Shown piece by piece: positions 16,930-27,962 of a DNA stretch of 64,000 nucleotides. The notes under the pieces are model-generated. The model had not been told where the DNA came from and ran no database searches. It saw only the letters and a list, made by a program, of their open reading frames with translations. The stretch comes from Luteibacter flocculans (lineage in GTDB: Bacteria > Pseudomonadota > Gammaproteobacteria > Xanthomonadales > Rhodanobacteraceae). The stretch spans positions 2,524,001-2,588,000 of the forward strand of contig NZ_CP063231.1 of assembly GCF_023612255.1 (NCBI RefSeq). The letters run 5' to 3'. Position 1 is the first letter of the stretch. Each line of letters starts with the position of its first letter. Position numbers and translations under genes: made by a program.

Positions 16930-18195
16930 ATGCGCAAGATCATCGACATGCTTCGCCCCGATGACATCGACCTGTCCTTCGGGAAGGACGGGCGCCTGGG
17001 GTATCCCGGTTATGGCGTCGGGCTGCCCGCTAGCGATGGAAAGTACTGGCTCTTCAGAGAGGAGAGCGCAGGAAATCCACCACTTGTGGAAATCGTACGA
17101 CTATTGAACGATGGCTCGCCCGATCCCGCCTTCCCGTCCGGGGGAACGACCGTACGTTTCCCCAATCTCATGGGTGCTAACAATCTTTACAAAGCCGTCG
17201 AGCAGTCGAACGCGAAAATCGTTCTCTGCGGCACGCTCTATGATCCAAAAATAGGGACTTCATTTCCTTACGTTATGCGCATCAACGCGGAAGGAGATAT
17301 CGATCCCTCATTCGCTGAAGGCGGTATCAAGCCGCTCTACTACGACGCAAGCGTTCAAGCTGAAAACAAGTCGTATCGAGACGTCGTCATCCAACCCGAT
17401 GGCAAGATCGTCGTACTGGCGACTAATAGTGGGTTGCTGCCTAGCAATAAGACGTGGTCGAAGGTGATCCGATTGACCGCCAGAGGACAAATGGACGCGA
17501 CTTTTGGAAGGCATGGTGTATTCCATGATCTCCCCGAGGAAGTATTGTTCCTGAAGATAGTGAGCCTCAAGGACAACGCATTGCTGATGGGGGGGATGTA
17601 CGCTCGCGCGGAAACACCATATCCAGTCCTGGTCCGACTGACCGCAGAAGGCGAAATCGATAGGCATTTTGGCGACCTTGGCATCAAGCGCCTTGATTAT
17701 GTCAACCAAGGCGTGGAAGGTAGAGCAGACGTCAATACAATCGCGTTGTTCGACGACGATGATTCCATGGTCGTAGGTGGCCTCTTCATAACGGGCGCCG
17801 AACCAACCGGCGGGTGGATAGTGGCGCTCCATTCGGACGGGACGCCAGACGCTGATTTCAATGGCGGAAAGCCACTATTTGTCAACGATCCCGTCGTCGC
17901 GCTTGCGACACAGGGCAGCCAAGTCATTTTGCAAGGCTATCGCGATAATGCATCGGACGCTTCGTCGATGTACCTGGGTCGGCTCGATAGGGACGGATCG
18001 CCGGATACCGAGTTCGGCGAGGACGGCATAGTGATTGCACCGCCTCACATCGCCACAACAAGGGACATCTGGCGGCGGCACCACATCTTCGTTAACGGAC
18101 AAGACAAAAAGACGCTCCTTGTCAGCAGCGCGGTCGTGGTGGGCGACAAGCAACCAAAGCTCGTAACCCAACTCGTCCGCTTCCTGCTGTCCTGA
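16930..18195 (+). CDS. Seven-unit delta-60 repeat protein, paralogue 2
   Basis: A 421-residue paralogue with the N-terminal tag MRKIIDMLRPDDIDLSFGKD. The seven motif units are DIDLSF, GSPDPAF, GDIDPSF, GQMDATF, GEIDRHF, GTPDADF and GSPDTEF. Between motifs runs a repeated strand pattern such as QPDGKIVVLAT and DDSMVVGGLF. The end, KKTLLVSSAVVV then LVTQLVRFLLS, is shared with paralogues 1 and 4. No signal peptide is visible, so it is cytoplasmic or exported by a non-Sec route. Its strong ribosome site lies in the shared 61-base leader. It is closest to paralogue 1. Function is unknown. Confidence 0.87.
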   Translation: MRKIIDMLRPDDIDLSFGKDGRLGYPGYGVGLPASDGKYWLFREESAGNPPLVEIVRLLNDGSPDPAFPSGGTTVRFPNLMGANNLYKAVEQSNAKIVLCGTLYDPKIGTSFPYVMRINAEGDIDPSFAEGGIKPLYYDASVQAENKSYRDVVIQPDGKIVVLATNSGLLPSNKTWSKVIRLTARGQMDATFGRHGVFHDLPEEVLFLKIVSLKDNALLMGGMYARAETPYPVLVRLTAEGEIDRHFGDLGIKRLDYVNQGVEGRADVNTIALFDDDDSMVVGGLFITGAEPTGGWIVALHSDGTPDADFNGGKPLFVNDPVVALATQGSQVILQGYRDNASDASSMYLGRLDRDGSPDTEFGEDGIVIAPPHIATTRDIWRRHHIFVNGQDKKTLLVSSAVVVGDKQPKLVTQLVRFLLS

Positions 18196-18293
18196 GGAGG
18201 GGCCCTTGCCGCCCGGGCGTTAGCTTCTACATTCAGCCGACAGGCGAAGCCGTGAACAACTTCGCCTGTAACCTGCGCTTATATCGAACGCTT

Positions 18294-18354
18294 TATACCG
18301 GCGCAAGGAAACGCGCCATAGCGCGCATCACACGATTCATCAAGGAGGATTCCC
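18294..18354 (+). repeat. Shared 61-base leader, copy b
   Basis: The same leader as at 16869 and 19861, with a few substitutions (CAAGGAAACGCGCC for CAGGAACCAGCGCC). It ends in the same AAGGAGGATTCCC before the ATG. Confidence 0.85.
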
Positions 18355-19707
18355 ATGCGCGAGATCATCGATATGCTTCGCCCCGGCGACATCAATCCAT
18401 TCTTCGGCGAGAGCAAACAATTCCCTGAACGGTTCATCCGCCCTGAAGACCTGCTTGCACAGCAGGCGGGGCCAGGAGACGTCATTGATGACGTAAAGCC
18501 AGGCGACCTGGATACGTCATTTGGGAACAAAGGAGTGGTGACCCGCCCCTCCATCGGCATCGGATTACCGACCGGAGACGGGAGATACTGGGTGGTTTCT
18601 AAGTTAAACCTGGTGGGCAGGGGCCCGCGATTGCATGTGATTCGTCTCTTGAGCTACGGGTCGCCGGATCCTGACTTCGCCCTCGGAGGAAAGATCGTAG
18701 ATCTGCATCCATTCGCCGATCACACTCAACTAACGAATGCGGTATTGCAGTCAAGCGGGAACATTATCGTCGCCGGCTACATCTATTTCACGGACGCACC
18801 GGACGAACGGGCCGTATTTGTTGCGCGCATCAACAAGGAAGGAGAACTCGACCTCTCGTTCGGCAACGAGGGCATCAAGTTGATCCAACTATCAGGGAAC
18901 CCCTTGAGGACCACTCTATACGACATTGCAGTGCAGCCCGATGACAAGATCATCGTCACGGCGATGGCATCTTGGAGAGTGAAGAGTTTCCCACGAATCA
19001 TCAGGTTGAACGCAGACGGCGCCCTAGATGTCGATTTTGCAAAATTTGGAGTCGCTTACGATCTGCCCGCGCAAGTGTATATGTTCGGAACTTTAGCCCT
19101 CAGTAACAAGAAACTGTTATTGCACGGATTGTCAGCAACTGACGAGGACGCCGTTGTGATGCGCTTACACGCAGACGGCAGAGTCGACCGAACGTTTGGC
19201 GAGGAGGGTATCGTCCGACTAAGCCACCCGCTCTATCGACGCATGGGAGCCGTCGCGGCTGCGGAATTCCAAAAAAGTGACGGCTCCGTAGTGGTCGGCG
19301 GCTACGCGGACTCCCACGAGGGAGTAGCTGGTGGCTTCATAGCACGCATCCTTTCGAGCGGTCACCTCGACCCGCGGTTCAACCGCGGTCGGATCTTATT
19401 CTTCACCAACGATTGGGTCGACGAGATCGCAACGCAGGACGACAAGATCGTTTTCCAAGGTACCGCGCGCCGAGGGCCATCTGCGCGCTTGATCGTAGGC
19501 CGGATCAGACCTGATGGCCTACCCGATCCGACATTCGGCGACGACGGCTTCGTGATCTATGAGCGACCTGTACAAAACGGATTGTCCTCTCAATATGCCA
19601 ACATCCACATCGAGAGTGCAGGACAGGAACAAAGGAAATTGCTCGTCAGCAACGTCAACCAGTTAGATGAGGACTTCGACACTCAACTGCTCCGCATCAT
19701 CCTTTGA
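18355..19707 (+). CDS. Seven-unit delta-60 repeat protein, paralogue 3
   Basis: A 450-residue paralogue starting MREIIDMLRPGDINPFFGES. An insert of about 35 residues (EQFIRPED-like, Pro/Gln-rich) separates the N-terminal tag from the first unit. The units are GDLDTSF, GSPDPDF, GELDLSF, GALDVDF, GRVDRTF, GHLDPRF and GLPDPTF. The sixth unit is the most atypical (FNRGRIL), as it is in every copy. The conserved line ATQDDKIVFQG matches ATQDDKIILRG of paralogue 4. No signal peptide or catalytic motif is recognised. The tag plus insert might serve docking or export, but this is a guess. Confidence 0.87.
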   Translation: MREIIDMLRPGDINPFFGESKQFPERFIRPEDLLAQQAGPGDVIDDVKPGDLDTSFGNKGVVTRPSIGIGLPTGDGRYWVVSKLNLVGRGPRLHVIRLLSYGSPDPDFALGGKIVDLHPFADHTQLTNAVLQSSGNIIVAGYIYFTDAPDERAVFVARINKEGELDLSFGNEGIKLIQLSGNPLRTTLYDIAVQPDDKIIVTAMASWRVKSFPRIIRLNADGALDVDFAKFGVAYDLPAQVYMFGTLALSNKKLLLHGLSATDEDAVVMRLHADGRVDRTFGEEGIVRLSHPLYRRMGAVAAAEFQKSDGSVVVGGYADSHEGVAGGFIARILSSGHLDPRFNRGRILFFTNDWVDEIATQDDKIVFQGTARRGPSARLIVGRIRPDGLPDPTFGDDGFVIYERPVQNGLSSQYANIHIESAGQEQRKLLVSNVNQLDEDFDTQLLRIIL

Positions 19708-19860
19708 TGAACCACGGTGGGCGGCCCGGCTTCAGCATGTCGGTTCGCATTCACGCTGCCGAGAACCGCTCACCGATCCATCCAACACTGTCCTGCCCAT
19801 ATATCGCATTGCAACCCGCCGGACTGGGTAGCGCAATAGACGCGATGACAACGAAGGCTA

Positions 19861-19921
19861 TATACCGGCGCGGGAACCAGCGCCATAGCGTGCATCGCAC
19901 GATTCATCAAGGAGGATTCCC
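19861..19921 (+). repeat. Shared 61-base leader, copy c
   Basis: Third copy of the leader, nearly identical to that at 16869 (CGCGGGAACCAGCGCCATAG). It ends in AAGGAGGATTCCC before the ATG. Confidence 0.85.
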
Positions 19922-21271
19922 ATGCGCGAGATCATCAACATGCTTCGCCCCGGCGACATCAAGCTCTCTCCCGGACGATGGGGAAAATTCTCTGAAAGAA
20001 TGGCGGGATGGGAGGATCTGCTCATGCCTGACGTTGAAGCGAAGGCCTCGCACAAGGCCGCGAGGCCAGGAGATCTCGATACATCGTTCGCGAACAATGG
20101 GTTTCTGACGGAGGCTGCGCGCGGTGTGGGGCTCCCGACGGGCAACGGCAAACATTGGATCCTGACAGAACCCCAACCGACAGGGATGGCGAGGATCAAA
20201 GTCCAGCGATTGCTGGAAGATGGCGCGCCAGACGAATCCTTTCCCCCCGAGGGAAAGATTGTGGACCTGTCCCTCAGCGGGAGAGTCGAGATTTTCAAGG
20301 CGGGAGTGCAGTCGGATGGATGCCTCATCATCGGCGGCATGCTGCTCTCCCCGGGCGCAGGAACCCCAATCGTCGTGCGCATGACGTCGGAAGGCGACCT
20401 CGACACATCGTTCGGCAATGCTGGTATCGCGTTGATTCATTTCAAGGAAAAGCTCGACGCCAACACCTTCTACGACTTCGCCATCCAGCCCGACGACCGG
20501 ATCGTCGTGGCGTTATTCGTCCTCATCGACTATTTCGTATGGGACGAGGAACCGCGGGTGGTCAGGCTGACCCGTCAAGGGCAACTGGATACGGAATTCG
20601 GAAAAGGAGGGATGGTCTCCGGTCTACCTAAGCACGTGGCTTTCCTGAAGATCGCCGTTCTTAAGGACGATAAACTCTTTCTTGCTGGAGACTCCGCCAA
20701 AAGCCGGCACGCCGTTCTGGCACGGCTGAACGCGGACGGCAGTGTCGACACATCGTTTGGCAACGAAGGATACGCAATGCTCCGCCATCCCGATTACTCC
20801 GGCATGCGCGCCCATGCCATTGCGCTGTCTGATCGCGACGACTCCGTAGTGGTCGGCGGTCCGCTCTACACCGCACATCGGTCATTTGGATGGATCGCAA
20901 GAATACGCGCGGATGGCTCGCTGGACGACGAGTTCAACGGTGGCAAGATCTTCGTTTTCGATGGCGTCATCTTCTCGCTTGCCACGCAGGACGACAAAAT
21001 TATTCTCCGAGGCCCCTGGCAAGACGGATTGGACTCGTTTCTGTACGTGGCTAGAGTCGATCGCCATGGATCGCTGGACACGACGTTTGGGCACGGGGGC
21101 GTGATGATTGTGGCCCGGCCGGTGCTAAATCCAAACACCCCTTCCCTCTCCTCCTCTTTCGTTCAAGGGCAAGAGCGGAAAACGCTCCTTCTCAGTGATC
21201 TGGTCATCTTGTGGGAGCCGAATATCGGCCACACGGTCATGACCCAGCTCGTCCGCCTTATCCTGACTTAA
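19922..21271 (+). CDS. Seven-unit delta-60 repeat protein, paralogue 4
   Basis: A 449-residue paralogue with the tag MREIINMLRPGDIKLSPGRW and an insert of about 35 residues like that of paralogue 3 (here with WEDLLMPDVEAKASHKAARP). The seven units are GDLDTSF, GAPDESF, GDLDTSF, GQLDTEF, GSVDTSF, GSLDDEF and GSLDTTF. The C-terminus, RKTLLLSDLVIL then MTQLVRLILT, resembles paralogues 1 and 2. GC content is a little higher than in paralogue 1. It is the last gene of the island; sucA begins 265 bases on. Function is unknown. Confidence 0.87.
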   Translation: MREIINMLRPGDIKLSPGRWGKFSERMAGWEDLLMPDVEAKASHKAARPGDLDTSFANNGFLTEAARGVGLPTGNGKHWILTEPQPTGMARIKVQRLLEDGAPDESFPPEGKIVDLSLSGRVEIFKAGVQSDGCLIIGGMLLSPGAGTPIVVRMTSEGDLDTSFGNAGIALIHFKEKLDANTFYDFAIQPDDRIVVALFVLIDYFVWDEEPRVVRLTRQGQLDTEFGKGGMVSGLPKHVAFLKIAVLKDDKLFLAGDSAKSRHAVLARLNADGSVDTSFGNEGYAMLRHPDYSGMRAHAIALSDRDDSVVVGGPLYTAHRSFGWIARIRADGSLDDEFNGGKIFVFDGVIFSLATQDDKIILRGPWQDGLDSFLYVARVDRHGSLDTTFGHGGVMIVARPVLNPNTPSLSSSFVQGQERKTLLLSDLVILWEPNIGHTVMTQLVRLILT

Positions 21272-21499
21272 GCTAGAAATCAGCCCTGGCTGCCCCCCTG
21301 ACCCCGCCACGCCGGTGGCGGTGCGTTCAGGCCACGGCCAGGGACCGACCTCTCTTCCCTACGGCGAGACCTCTTGTTTGGCCGCCCATGCCGGCCGCGT
21401 TCTTGCGCGGACAAAGCCCGACGCGCAGATAAGACCACTCGCCCACGGAGCCCGTCGGCGCGGCGCCGAATAGGTTGGCGCGGCGCAGCAGCACGAGGC

Positions 21500-21505
21500 T
21501 ATAAT
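21500..21505 (+). promoter_or_regulatory. -10 box upstream of sucA
   Basis: A TATAAT box lies 31 bases before the ATG at 21537. The best -35 candidate, TTGGCG at 21475-21480, leaves a long 19-base spacer. Confidence 0.5.
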
Positions 21506-21536
21506 TAACGGATTCTTTGCCGCGGGCGATCCCCAC

Positions 21537-24425
21537 ATGCCGAGCGGCGGCCCGTCCTTTTCGTGTGCCGGTGGTGACGTGAGCGCAAACCTGATCCGCG
21601 AGTTCTTCGAATCCTCCCAACTCGCCGGCGGCAACGCCGACTACGTGGAGCAAGTCTACGAAGCCTGGCTGGCCGACCCGAGCGCCGTTCCGGCGGAATG
21701 GGATGGCTATTTCAAGTCGCTGAAGGGCCGTGAGGCCGGCGACGTCCCCCACTCCGGCGCCATCGCCCGTATCGAGGCGGCGCAGAAACAGCGTCGTAGC
21801 GCAGCGGTCTCGGCCGGTCCGGTCGACAACGCCTACGCGCAGAAGCAGGCCGGTGTGCTCCGCCTGCTCACGGCCTATCGGTCGCGCGGTCACATCGCCG
21901 CCCAGCTCGATCCCCTCGGCCTGACCGTCCCCGACATCGACACTCCGGACCTCGGCCTCGCCTTCCACGGCCTGTCCGATGGCGACCTCGACACCGAGTT
22001 CGACGCCGGCAGCTTTGCCGGTGGCGGCCACCGCATGAAGCTCCGCGATCTGCTCGCCAAGCTGAAGCAGATCTACACCGGCACCGTGGGTGCCGAGTTC
22101 ATGTACATCGCCGACCACGACCAGCGCGCATGGATCCACTCGCGCCTCGAACAGGCCGGCGGCTCGCCGGGCCTGCAGAAGCCCGAGAAGGTGCGCGTGC
22201 TCGAGGCGCTGACTGCCGCCGAGGGCCTGGAGCGCTACCTGCACACCAAGTACGTCGGCCAGAAGCGTTTCTCGCTCGAAGGCGGCGACAGCCTGATCCC
22301 GATGGTGGACGACGTGGTTCGCGCCGCGGGCGACAACGGGGTCAAGGAAATCGTGATCGGCATGGCCCATCGCGGGCGCCTCAACGTGCTGGTGAACATT
22401 CTCGGCAAGGCCCCGTCGCAGCTCTTCAACGAGTTCGAAGGCAAGTTCGAGCACGACGACAGCCCGATCCACTCCGGCGACGTGAAGTACCACATGGGCT
22501 TCTCGGCCGACGTCAAGACGCCGAACGGCGGCGTGCACGTGGCCCTGGCCTTCAACCCGTCGCACCTGGAAATCGTCAACCCCGTGGTGGCTGGCTCGGT
22601 GCATGCGCGCCAGTCGCGTCGCCGCGACACGGCGCGCGAGAAGTCCATCGCCATGCTCATCCACGGTGACGCCGCCTTCGCGGGCCAGGGCGTCAACATG
22701 GAACTGATGCAGATGTCGCAGGCGCGCGGCTTCGCCATCGGCGGCACGCTGCACCTGGTGGTGAACAACCAGGTCGGTTTCACCACCTCCAAGCGCGAGG
22801 ACGCCCGCTCCACGCTGTACTGCACCGATCTCGCGAAGATGGTCAACGCGCCGGTGTTCCACGTGAACGGCGACGATCCGGAAGCGGTGATCCAGGTCAC
22901 CCGCCTCGCTTACGAGTTCCGCAAGCGCTTCAAGAAGGACGTGGTGATCGACCTCGTCTGCTATCGCCGCCACGGTCACAACGAGGCCGACGAGCCGGCG
23001 GCCACGCAGCCGCTGATGTACCAGATCATTCGTAAGCGCCCCACTACGCGCGACCTGTATGCGCAGCGGCTGGTGAAGGAATCGACCATCGGCGCCGACG
23101 ACGGCCAGAAGATGCTCGACGATTACCGCGCACGGCTGGAAAAGGGCGAGCCCCTGATCGCGATCGATCCCCAGCCGACCCGCGACATTCCGGTGGACTG
23201 GAGCCGCTTCCAGAAGAACAGCCTGTCCATGGAAGTCAGCACCGCCGTCTCGCGCGAGCAGATGGGCAAGGTGCTCGACGTCATCCTTGATGTCCCGTCC
23301 AACGTGACCCTGCATCCGCGCGTCGCCAAGATCTACGAAGACCGTCGCAAGATGGCTGCGGGCGAGTTGCCGGGCGACTGGGGCTTCGCCGAAAACCTCG
23401 CCTACGGCACGCTGATCGCCGAAGGCTACGACCTGCGCGTGGTGGGTCAGGACGCCGGTCGCGGCACCTTCTTCCATCGCCACGCCGTGCTGCACGACCA
23501 GAGCTCCGACGACACGTACATGCCGTTGTCCAAGGTTCGCGCTGACGCACGCGTCGAAGTCATCGACTCGCTGCTCTCCGAGGAAGCCGTGATGGCCTTC
23601 GAGTACGGCGAAGCCACCACGGCGCCCGACCAGCTCACCATCTGGGAAGGCCAGTTCGGCGACTTCGCCAACGGTGCGCAGGTCGTGATCGACCAGTTCA
23701 TCAGCTCCGGCGAAGCCAAGTGGGACCGCCTCTGCGGCCTCGCGCTGTTCCTGCCCCACGGCTATGAAGGCCAGGGTCCGGAGCACTCCTCCGCCCGCCT
23801 TGAGCGCTTCCTGCAGCTCTGCGCGCTCGACAACATGCAGGTCTGCGTGCCCACCACCCCGGCGCAGGCGTTCCACATGATCCGCCGCCAGCAGGTGCGC
23901 CCGGTGCGCAAGCCGCTGATCGTGATGACGCCCAAGTCTCTGCTGCGCCACAAGCTCGCGGTGTCCTCGCTGGACGAACTGGCGAACGGCCGCTTCCAGC
24001 TGGTAATCGGCGAGCATCGCGATCTGCAGGCCAAGAAGGTCAAGCGCGTCGTGCTTTGCTCGGGCAAGGTCTACTACGACCTGCTGGAAGACGCCGAGAA
24101 GCGCCAGTTGACCGACGTCGCCATCGTCCGCGTCGAGCAGCTCTACCCGTTCCCGCGCCCGGAAGTCACGGCCGAACTGGAAAAGTACCCTTCCGCGAAG
24201 GAAGTGGTGTGGTGCCAGGAAGAACCGATGAACCAGGGCGCCTGGTTCCAGATCCGTCACCACCTGCAGGCCTGCGTGGGACCGAAGCACAGCCTGTCCT
24301 ATGCAGGACGCGCTCGTTCGCCGGCCCCGGCCGCGGGTCACCTCAACACTCATGTCGCCGAACAGACGGCGCTCGTCGAACAGGCGCTCGTCGCGCCGGT
24401 CGGCACCGATCACGCAGCGGAGTAA
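21537..24425 (+). CDS. sucA: 2-oxoglutarate dehydrogenase E1 component
   Basis: A 962-residue thiamine-diphosphate enzyme that decarboxylates 2-oxoglutarate and passes the succinyl group to the E2 lipoyl arm. Visible are the E2-binding N-terminus [22 protein letters not shown], cited here in part as [23 protein letters not shown]; the ThDP/Mg segment [10 protein letters not shown]; and the C-terminal [13 protein letters not shown]. The ATG at 21537 has a weak ribosome site. A GTG at 21579 would give a start closer to homologues (VSANLIREF), so the first 14 residues are uncertain. sucB follows after seven bases. Confidence 0.97.
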   Translation: MPSGGPSFSCAGGDVSANLIREFFESSQLAGGNADYVEQVYEAWLADPSAVPAEWDGYFKSLKGREAGDVPHSGAIARIEAAQKQRRSAAVSAGPVDNAYAQKQAGVLRLLTAYRSRGHIAAQLDPLGLTVPDIDTPDLGLAFHGLSDGDLDTEFDAGSFAGGGHRMKLRDLLAKLKQIYTGTVGAEFMYIADHDQRAWIHSRLEQAGGSPGLQKPEKVRVLEALTAAEGLERYLHTKYVGQKRFSLEGGDSLIPMVDDVVRAAGDNGVKEIVIGMAHRGRLNVLVNILGKAPSQLFNEFEGKFEHDDSPIHSGDVKYHMGFSADVKTPNGGVHVALAFNPSHLEIVNPVVAGSVHARQSRRRDTAREKSIAMLIHGDAAFAGQGVNMELMQMSQARGFAIGGTLHLVVNNQVGFTTSKREDARSTLYCTDLAKMVNAPVFHVNGDDPEAVIQVTRLAYEFRKRFKKDVVIDLVCYRRHGHNEADEPAATQPLMYQIIRKRPTTRDLYAQRLVKESTIGADDGQKMLDDYRARLEKGEPLIAIDPQPTRDIPVDWSRFQKNSLSMEVSTAVSREQMGKVLDVILDVPSNVTLHPRVAKIYEDRRKMAAGELPGDWGFAENLAYGTLIAEGYDLRVVGQDAGRGTFFHRHAVLHDQSSDDTYMPLSKVRADARVEVIDSLLSEEAVMAFEYGEATTAPDQLTIWEGQFGDFANGAQVVIDQFISSGEAKWDRLCGLALFLPHGYEGQGPEHSSARLERFLQLCALDNMQVCVPTTPAQAFHMIRRQQVRPVRKPLIVMTPKSLLRHKLAVSSLDELANGRFQLVIGEHRDLQAKKVKRVVLCSGKVYYDLLEDAEKRQLTDVAIVRVEQLYPFPRPEVTAELEKYPSAKEVVWCQEEPMNQGAWFQIRHHLQACVGPKHSLSYAGRARSPAPAAGHLNTHVAEQTALVEQALVAPVGTDHAAE

Positions 24426-24432
24426 GACAAGC

Positions 24433-25638
24433 ATGTCCATCGAAGTCAAAGTCCCGGTCCTGCCCGAGTCGGTCTCCGACGCGCTCATCGCCACCTGGCA
24501 CAAGAAGGCCGGTGATGCGGTCAAGCGCGACGAGAACCTGCTCGACCTCGAGACCGACAAGGTCGTCCTCGAAGTCCCGGCGCCGGTCGACGGCGTGCTG
24601 AAGGAAATCAAGTTCGAGGAAGGCGCCACCGTTACCAGCAACCAGGTCATTGCGGTGATCGAGGAAGGCGCTGCTGCCGCCGCTCCTGCGCCCGCCCCGG
24701 CCGCCGCCGAGGCGCCGAAGGCCGAGAAGACCGAAGCCGCCGCTGCGCCGAAGGGCGTCGACGAACTGTCGCCGGCCGGCCGCCGCGTCGCCGTGGAAGA
24801 AAACATCGATCCGTCCAAGGTCGCCGGCACCGGCCGCGACGGCCGCGTGACGAAGGAAGACCTGGTCAACGCCGGCAAGGGCGGCTCCGCGCCGGCCCCG
24901 GCCGCCGCCGCTCCGGCCGCGAAGCCGACCCCGGGCAGCCGTCCGGAAGAGCGCGTGCCGATGACCCGCATCCGCACCCGCATCGCCGAGCGCCTGATGC
25001 AGTCGAAGAACTCGATCGCCATGCTCACCTCGTTCAACGAGGTCAACCTCGCCGAGGTGGTGAAGCTGCGCAAGGCCCTGGGCGAGCAGTTCGAGAAGGC
25101 CAACGGCGTGAAGCTCGGCTTCATGAGCTTCTTCGTGAAGGCGGCGACGGAAGCCCTGAAGCGCTATCCGGTCATCAATGCCTCGGTCGATGGCAGCGAC
25201 ATCATCTATCACGGCTACCAGGACATCTCGATCGCCGTGTCCACTGACAAGGGCCTGGTCACGCCGGTACTGCGCGACGTGCAGGACATGTCGTTCGCGG
25301 ACGTCGAGAAGGGCATCATCGGTTACGCCAAGAAGGCGCGTGACGGCAAGCTCGGCCTGGACGACCTCCAGGGCGGCACCTTCACCATCACCAACGGCGG
25401 CACCTTCGGTTCGCTGCTGTCCACCCCGATCGTGAACCCGCCGCAGAGCGCCATCCTCGGCATGCACACGATCAAGGAGCGCCCGGTCGTGGAGAACGGC
25501 CAGGTGGTGGCCGCGCCGATGATGTACATCGCGCTGTCGTACGACCACCGCATCATCGACGGCCGCGACGCCGTGCTGTTCCTGGTCGACATCAAGAACC
25601 AACTGGAAAACCCGCAGCGGATGCTGCTCGGCCTCTGA
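24433..25638 (+). CDS. sucB: 2-oxoglutarate dehydrogenase E2 component, dihydrolipoamide succinyltransferase
   Basis: A 401-residue core subunit of the complex. The single lipoyl domain (residues 1-78) carries K43 in ETDKVVLEV. An Ala/Pro-rich linker (about 80-105) leads to the peripheral subunit-binding domain ([19 protein letters not shown], about 112-145). A second linker leads to the catalytic domain with [11 protein letters not shown] (H372). The start at 24433 matches family N-termini; the longer frame upstream overlaps sucA. It forms a transcription unit with sucA, and a terminator follows, so lpdA may be expressed partly on its own. Confidence 0.98.
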   Translation: MSIEVKVPVLPESVSDALIATWHKKAGDAVKRDENLLDLETDKVVLEVPAPVDGVLKEIKFEEGATVTSNQVIAVIEEGAAAAAPAPAPAAAEAPKAEKTEAAAAPKGVDELSPAGRRVAVEENIDPSKVAGTGRDGRVTKEDLVNAGKGGSAPAPAAAAPAAKPTPGSRPEERVPMTRIRTRIAERLMQSKNSIAMLTSFNEVNLAEVVKLRKALGEQFEKANGVKLGFMSFFVKAATEALKRYPVINASVDGSDIIYHGYQDISIAVSTDKGLVTPVLRDVQDMSFADVEKGIIGYAKKARDGKLGLDDLQGGTFTITNGGTFGSLLSTPIVNPPQSAILGMHTIKERPVVENGQVVAAPMMYIALSYDHRIIDGRDAVLFLVDIKNQLENPQRMLLGL

Positions 25639-27177
<1,539 letters not shown>

Positions 27178-27200
27178 TCGCCCCGGTTGCCGATCGGACC

Positions 27201-27284
27201 TGTAGGAGCCGCTATAGCGGCGAGAAGCCAACGAAGCCATGAAGCGGTGAGTCGGGCTCCTCTCGCCGCCATGGCGGCTCCTAC
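27201..27284. repeat. Palindromic intergenic repeat, locus 2
   Basis: Arms TGTAGGAGCCGCTATAGCGG (27201) and its relative ending CATGGCGGCTCCTAC (27284) flank GAAGCCAACGAAGC. It is the same element as at 895-1116 and 44957-45110. The left arm has paired changes (CTATAG for CATGG) that keep the palindrome. Confidence 0.85.
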
Positions 27285-27339
27285 GGGTATCTGGCGACTC
27301 CCACAAGGGCACGCGGCACACCAGACGGGACACCGCATC

Positions 27340-27948
27340 ATGCGTGAGATCCAATCCCTTTGCGTCTACTGCGGTTCGAGCAGCGGCGCACATCCGGAAT
27401 ACACCGAAGCGGCGTGGGCATTCGGCACGCGGCTGGCGCAGGAAGGCATCACCCTCGTCTACGGCGGCGGCAAGGTCGGGCTGATGGGTACGGTGGCCGA
27501 TGCGGCGCTCGCTGCGGGCGGTCGCGTCGTCGGTGTCATTCCGCGCCAGCTCGTGGAGAAGGAAGTCGCGCATACAGGGCTGTCGGAACTGCAGGTCGTC
27601 GAGACCATGCACGAGCGTAAGACGCGCATGTACGAGATCTCGGATGCCTTCGTCGCCCTGCCCGGCGGCTTCGGCACGATGGACGAAATGTTCGAGATGC
27701 TGACCTGGGCTCAGCTCGGTCTGCACAGCTACCCGTGTGCCTTCCTCGACGTGCGTGGGTTCTATCGCAGCCTGGCTGCGAGCATGGACCACATGGTGAG
27801 CGAGGGCTTCGTCAAGCCGATCCAGCGCGACCAGGTATGGTTCGGCAGCGAGATCGATGCGCTGTTCACGTGGATGCGGCAGTACGAGTCCACCTATACG
27901 CCGAAGTGGATCACGTCCACCTCGATCGACAGCCAGGTCGAACGATAA
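27340..27948 (+). CDS. LOG-family protein (cytokinin riboside 5'-monophosphate phosphoribohydrolase-like)
   Basis: A 202-residue Rossmann-like protein of the LOG/TIGR00730 family. Known members release the base from nucleotide 5'-monophosphates; plant and some bacterial members activate cytokinins. The motifs LVYGGGKVGLMG (39-50) and PGGFGTMDEMFE (108-119) and the RK pair near 94-96 are all present, so it should be active. The start at 27340 matches homologues, since the upstream frame runs through the repeat. The actual substrate in bacteria is often plain AMP-type nucleotides, so a role in plant hormone chemistry is only a possibility. The gene for an AcuI-type reductase follows after 14 bases. 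Confidence 0.9.
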   Translation: MREIQSLCVYCGSSSGAHPEYTEAAWAFGTRLAQEGITLVYGGGKVGLMGTVADAALAAGGRVVGVIPRQLVEKEVAHTGLSELQVVETMHERKTRMYEISDAFVALPGGFGTMDEMFEMLTWAQLGLHSYPCAFLDVRGFYRSLAASMDHMVSEGFVKPIQRDQVWFGSEIDALFTWMRQYESTYTPKWITSTSIDSQVER

Positions 27949-27962
27949 ACGGGGGCACCGCC

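Noticed and set aside
21327-25124. A 1265-codon open frame on the minus strand across sucA and sucB, and a similar 1149-codon frame at 24343-27792
   Set aside because: These are shadows of high-GC genes. The translations are His/Arg/Val-rich with no family resemblance, while the plus strand encodes clear SucA, SucB and LpdA.
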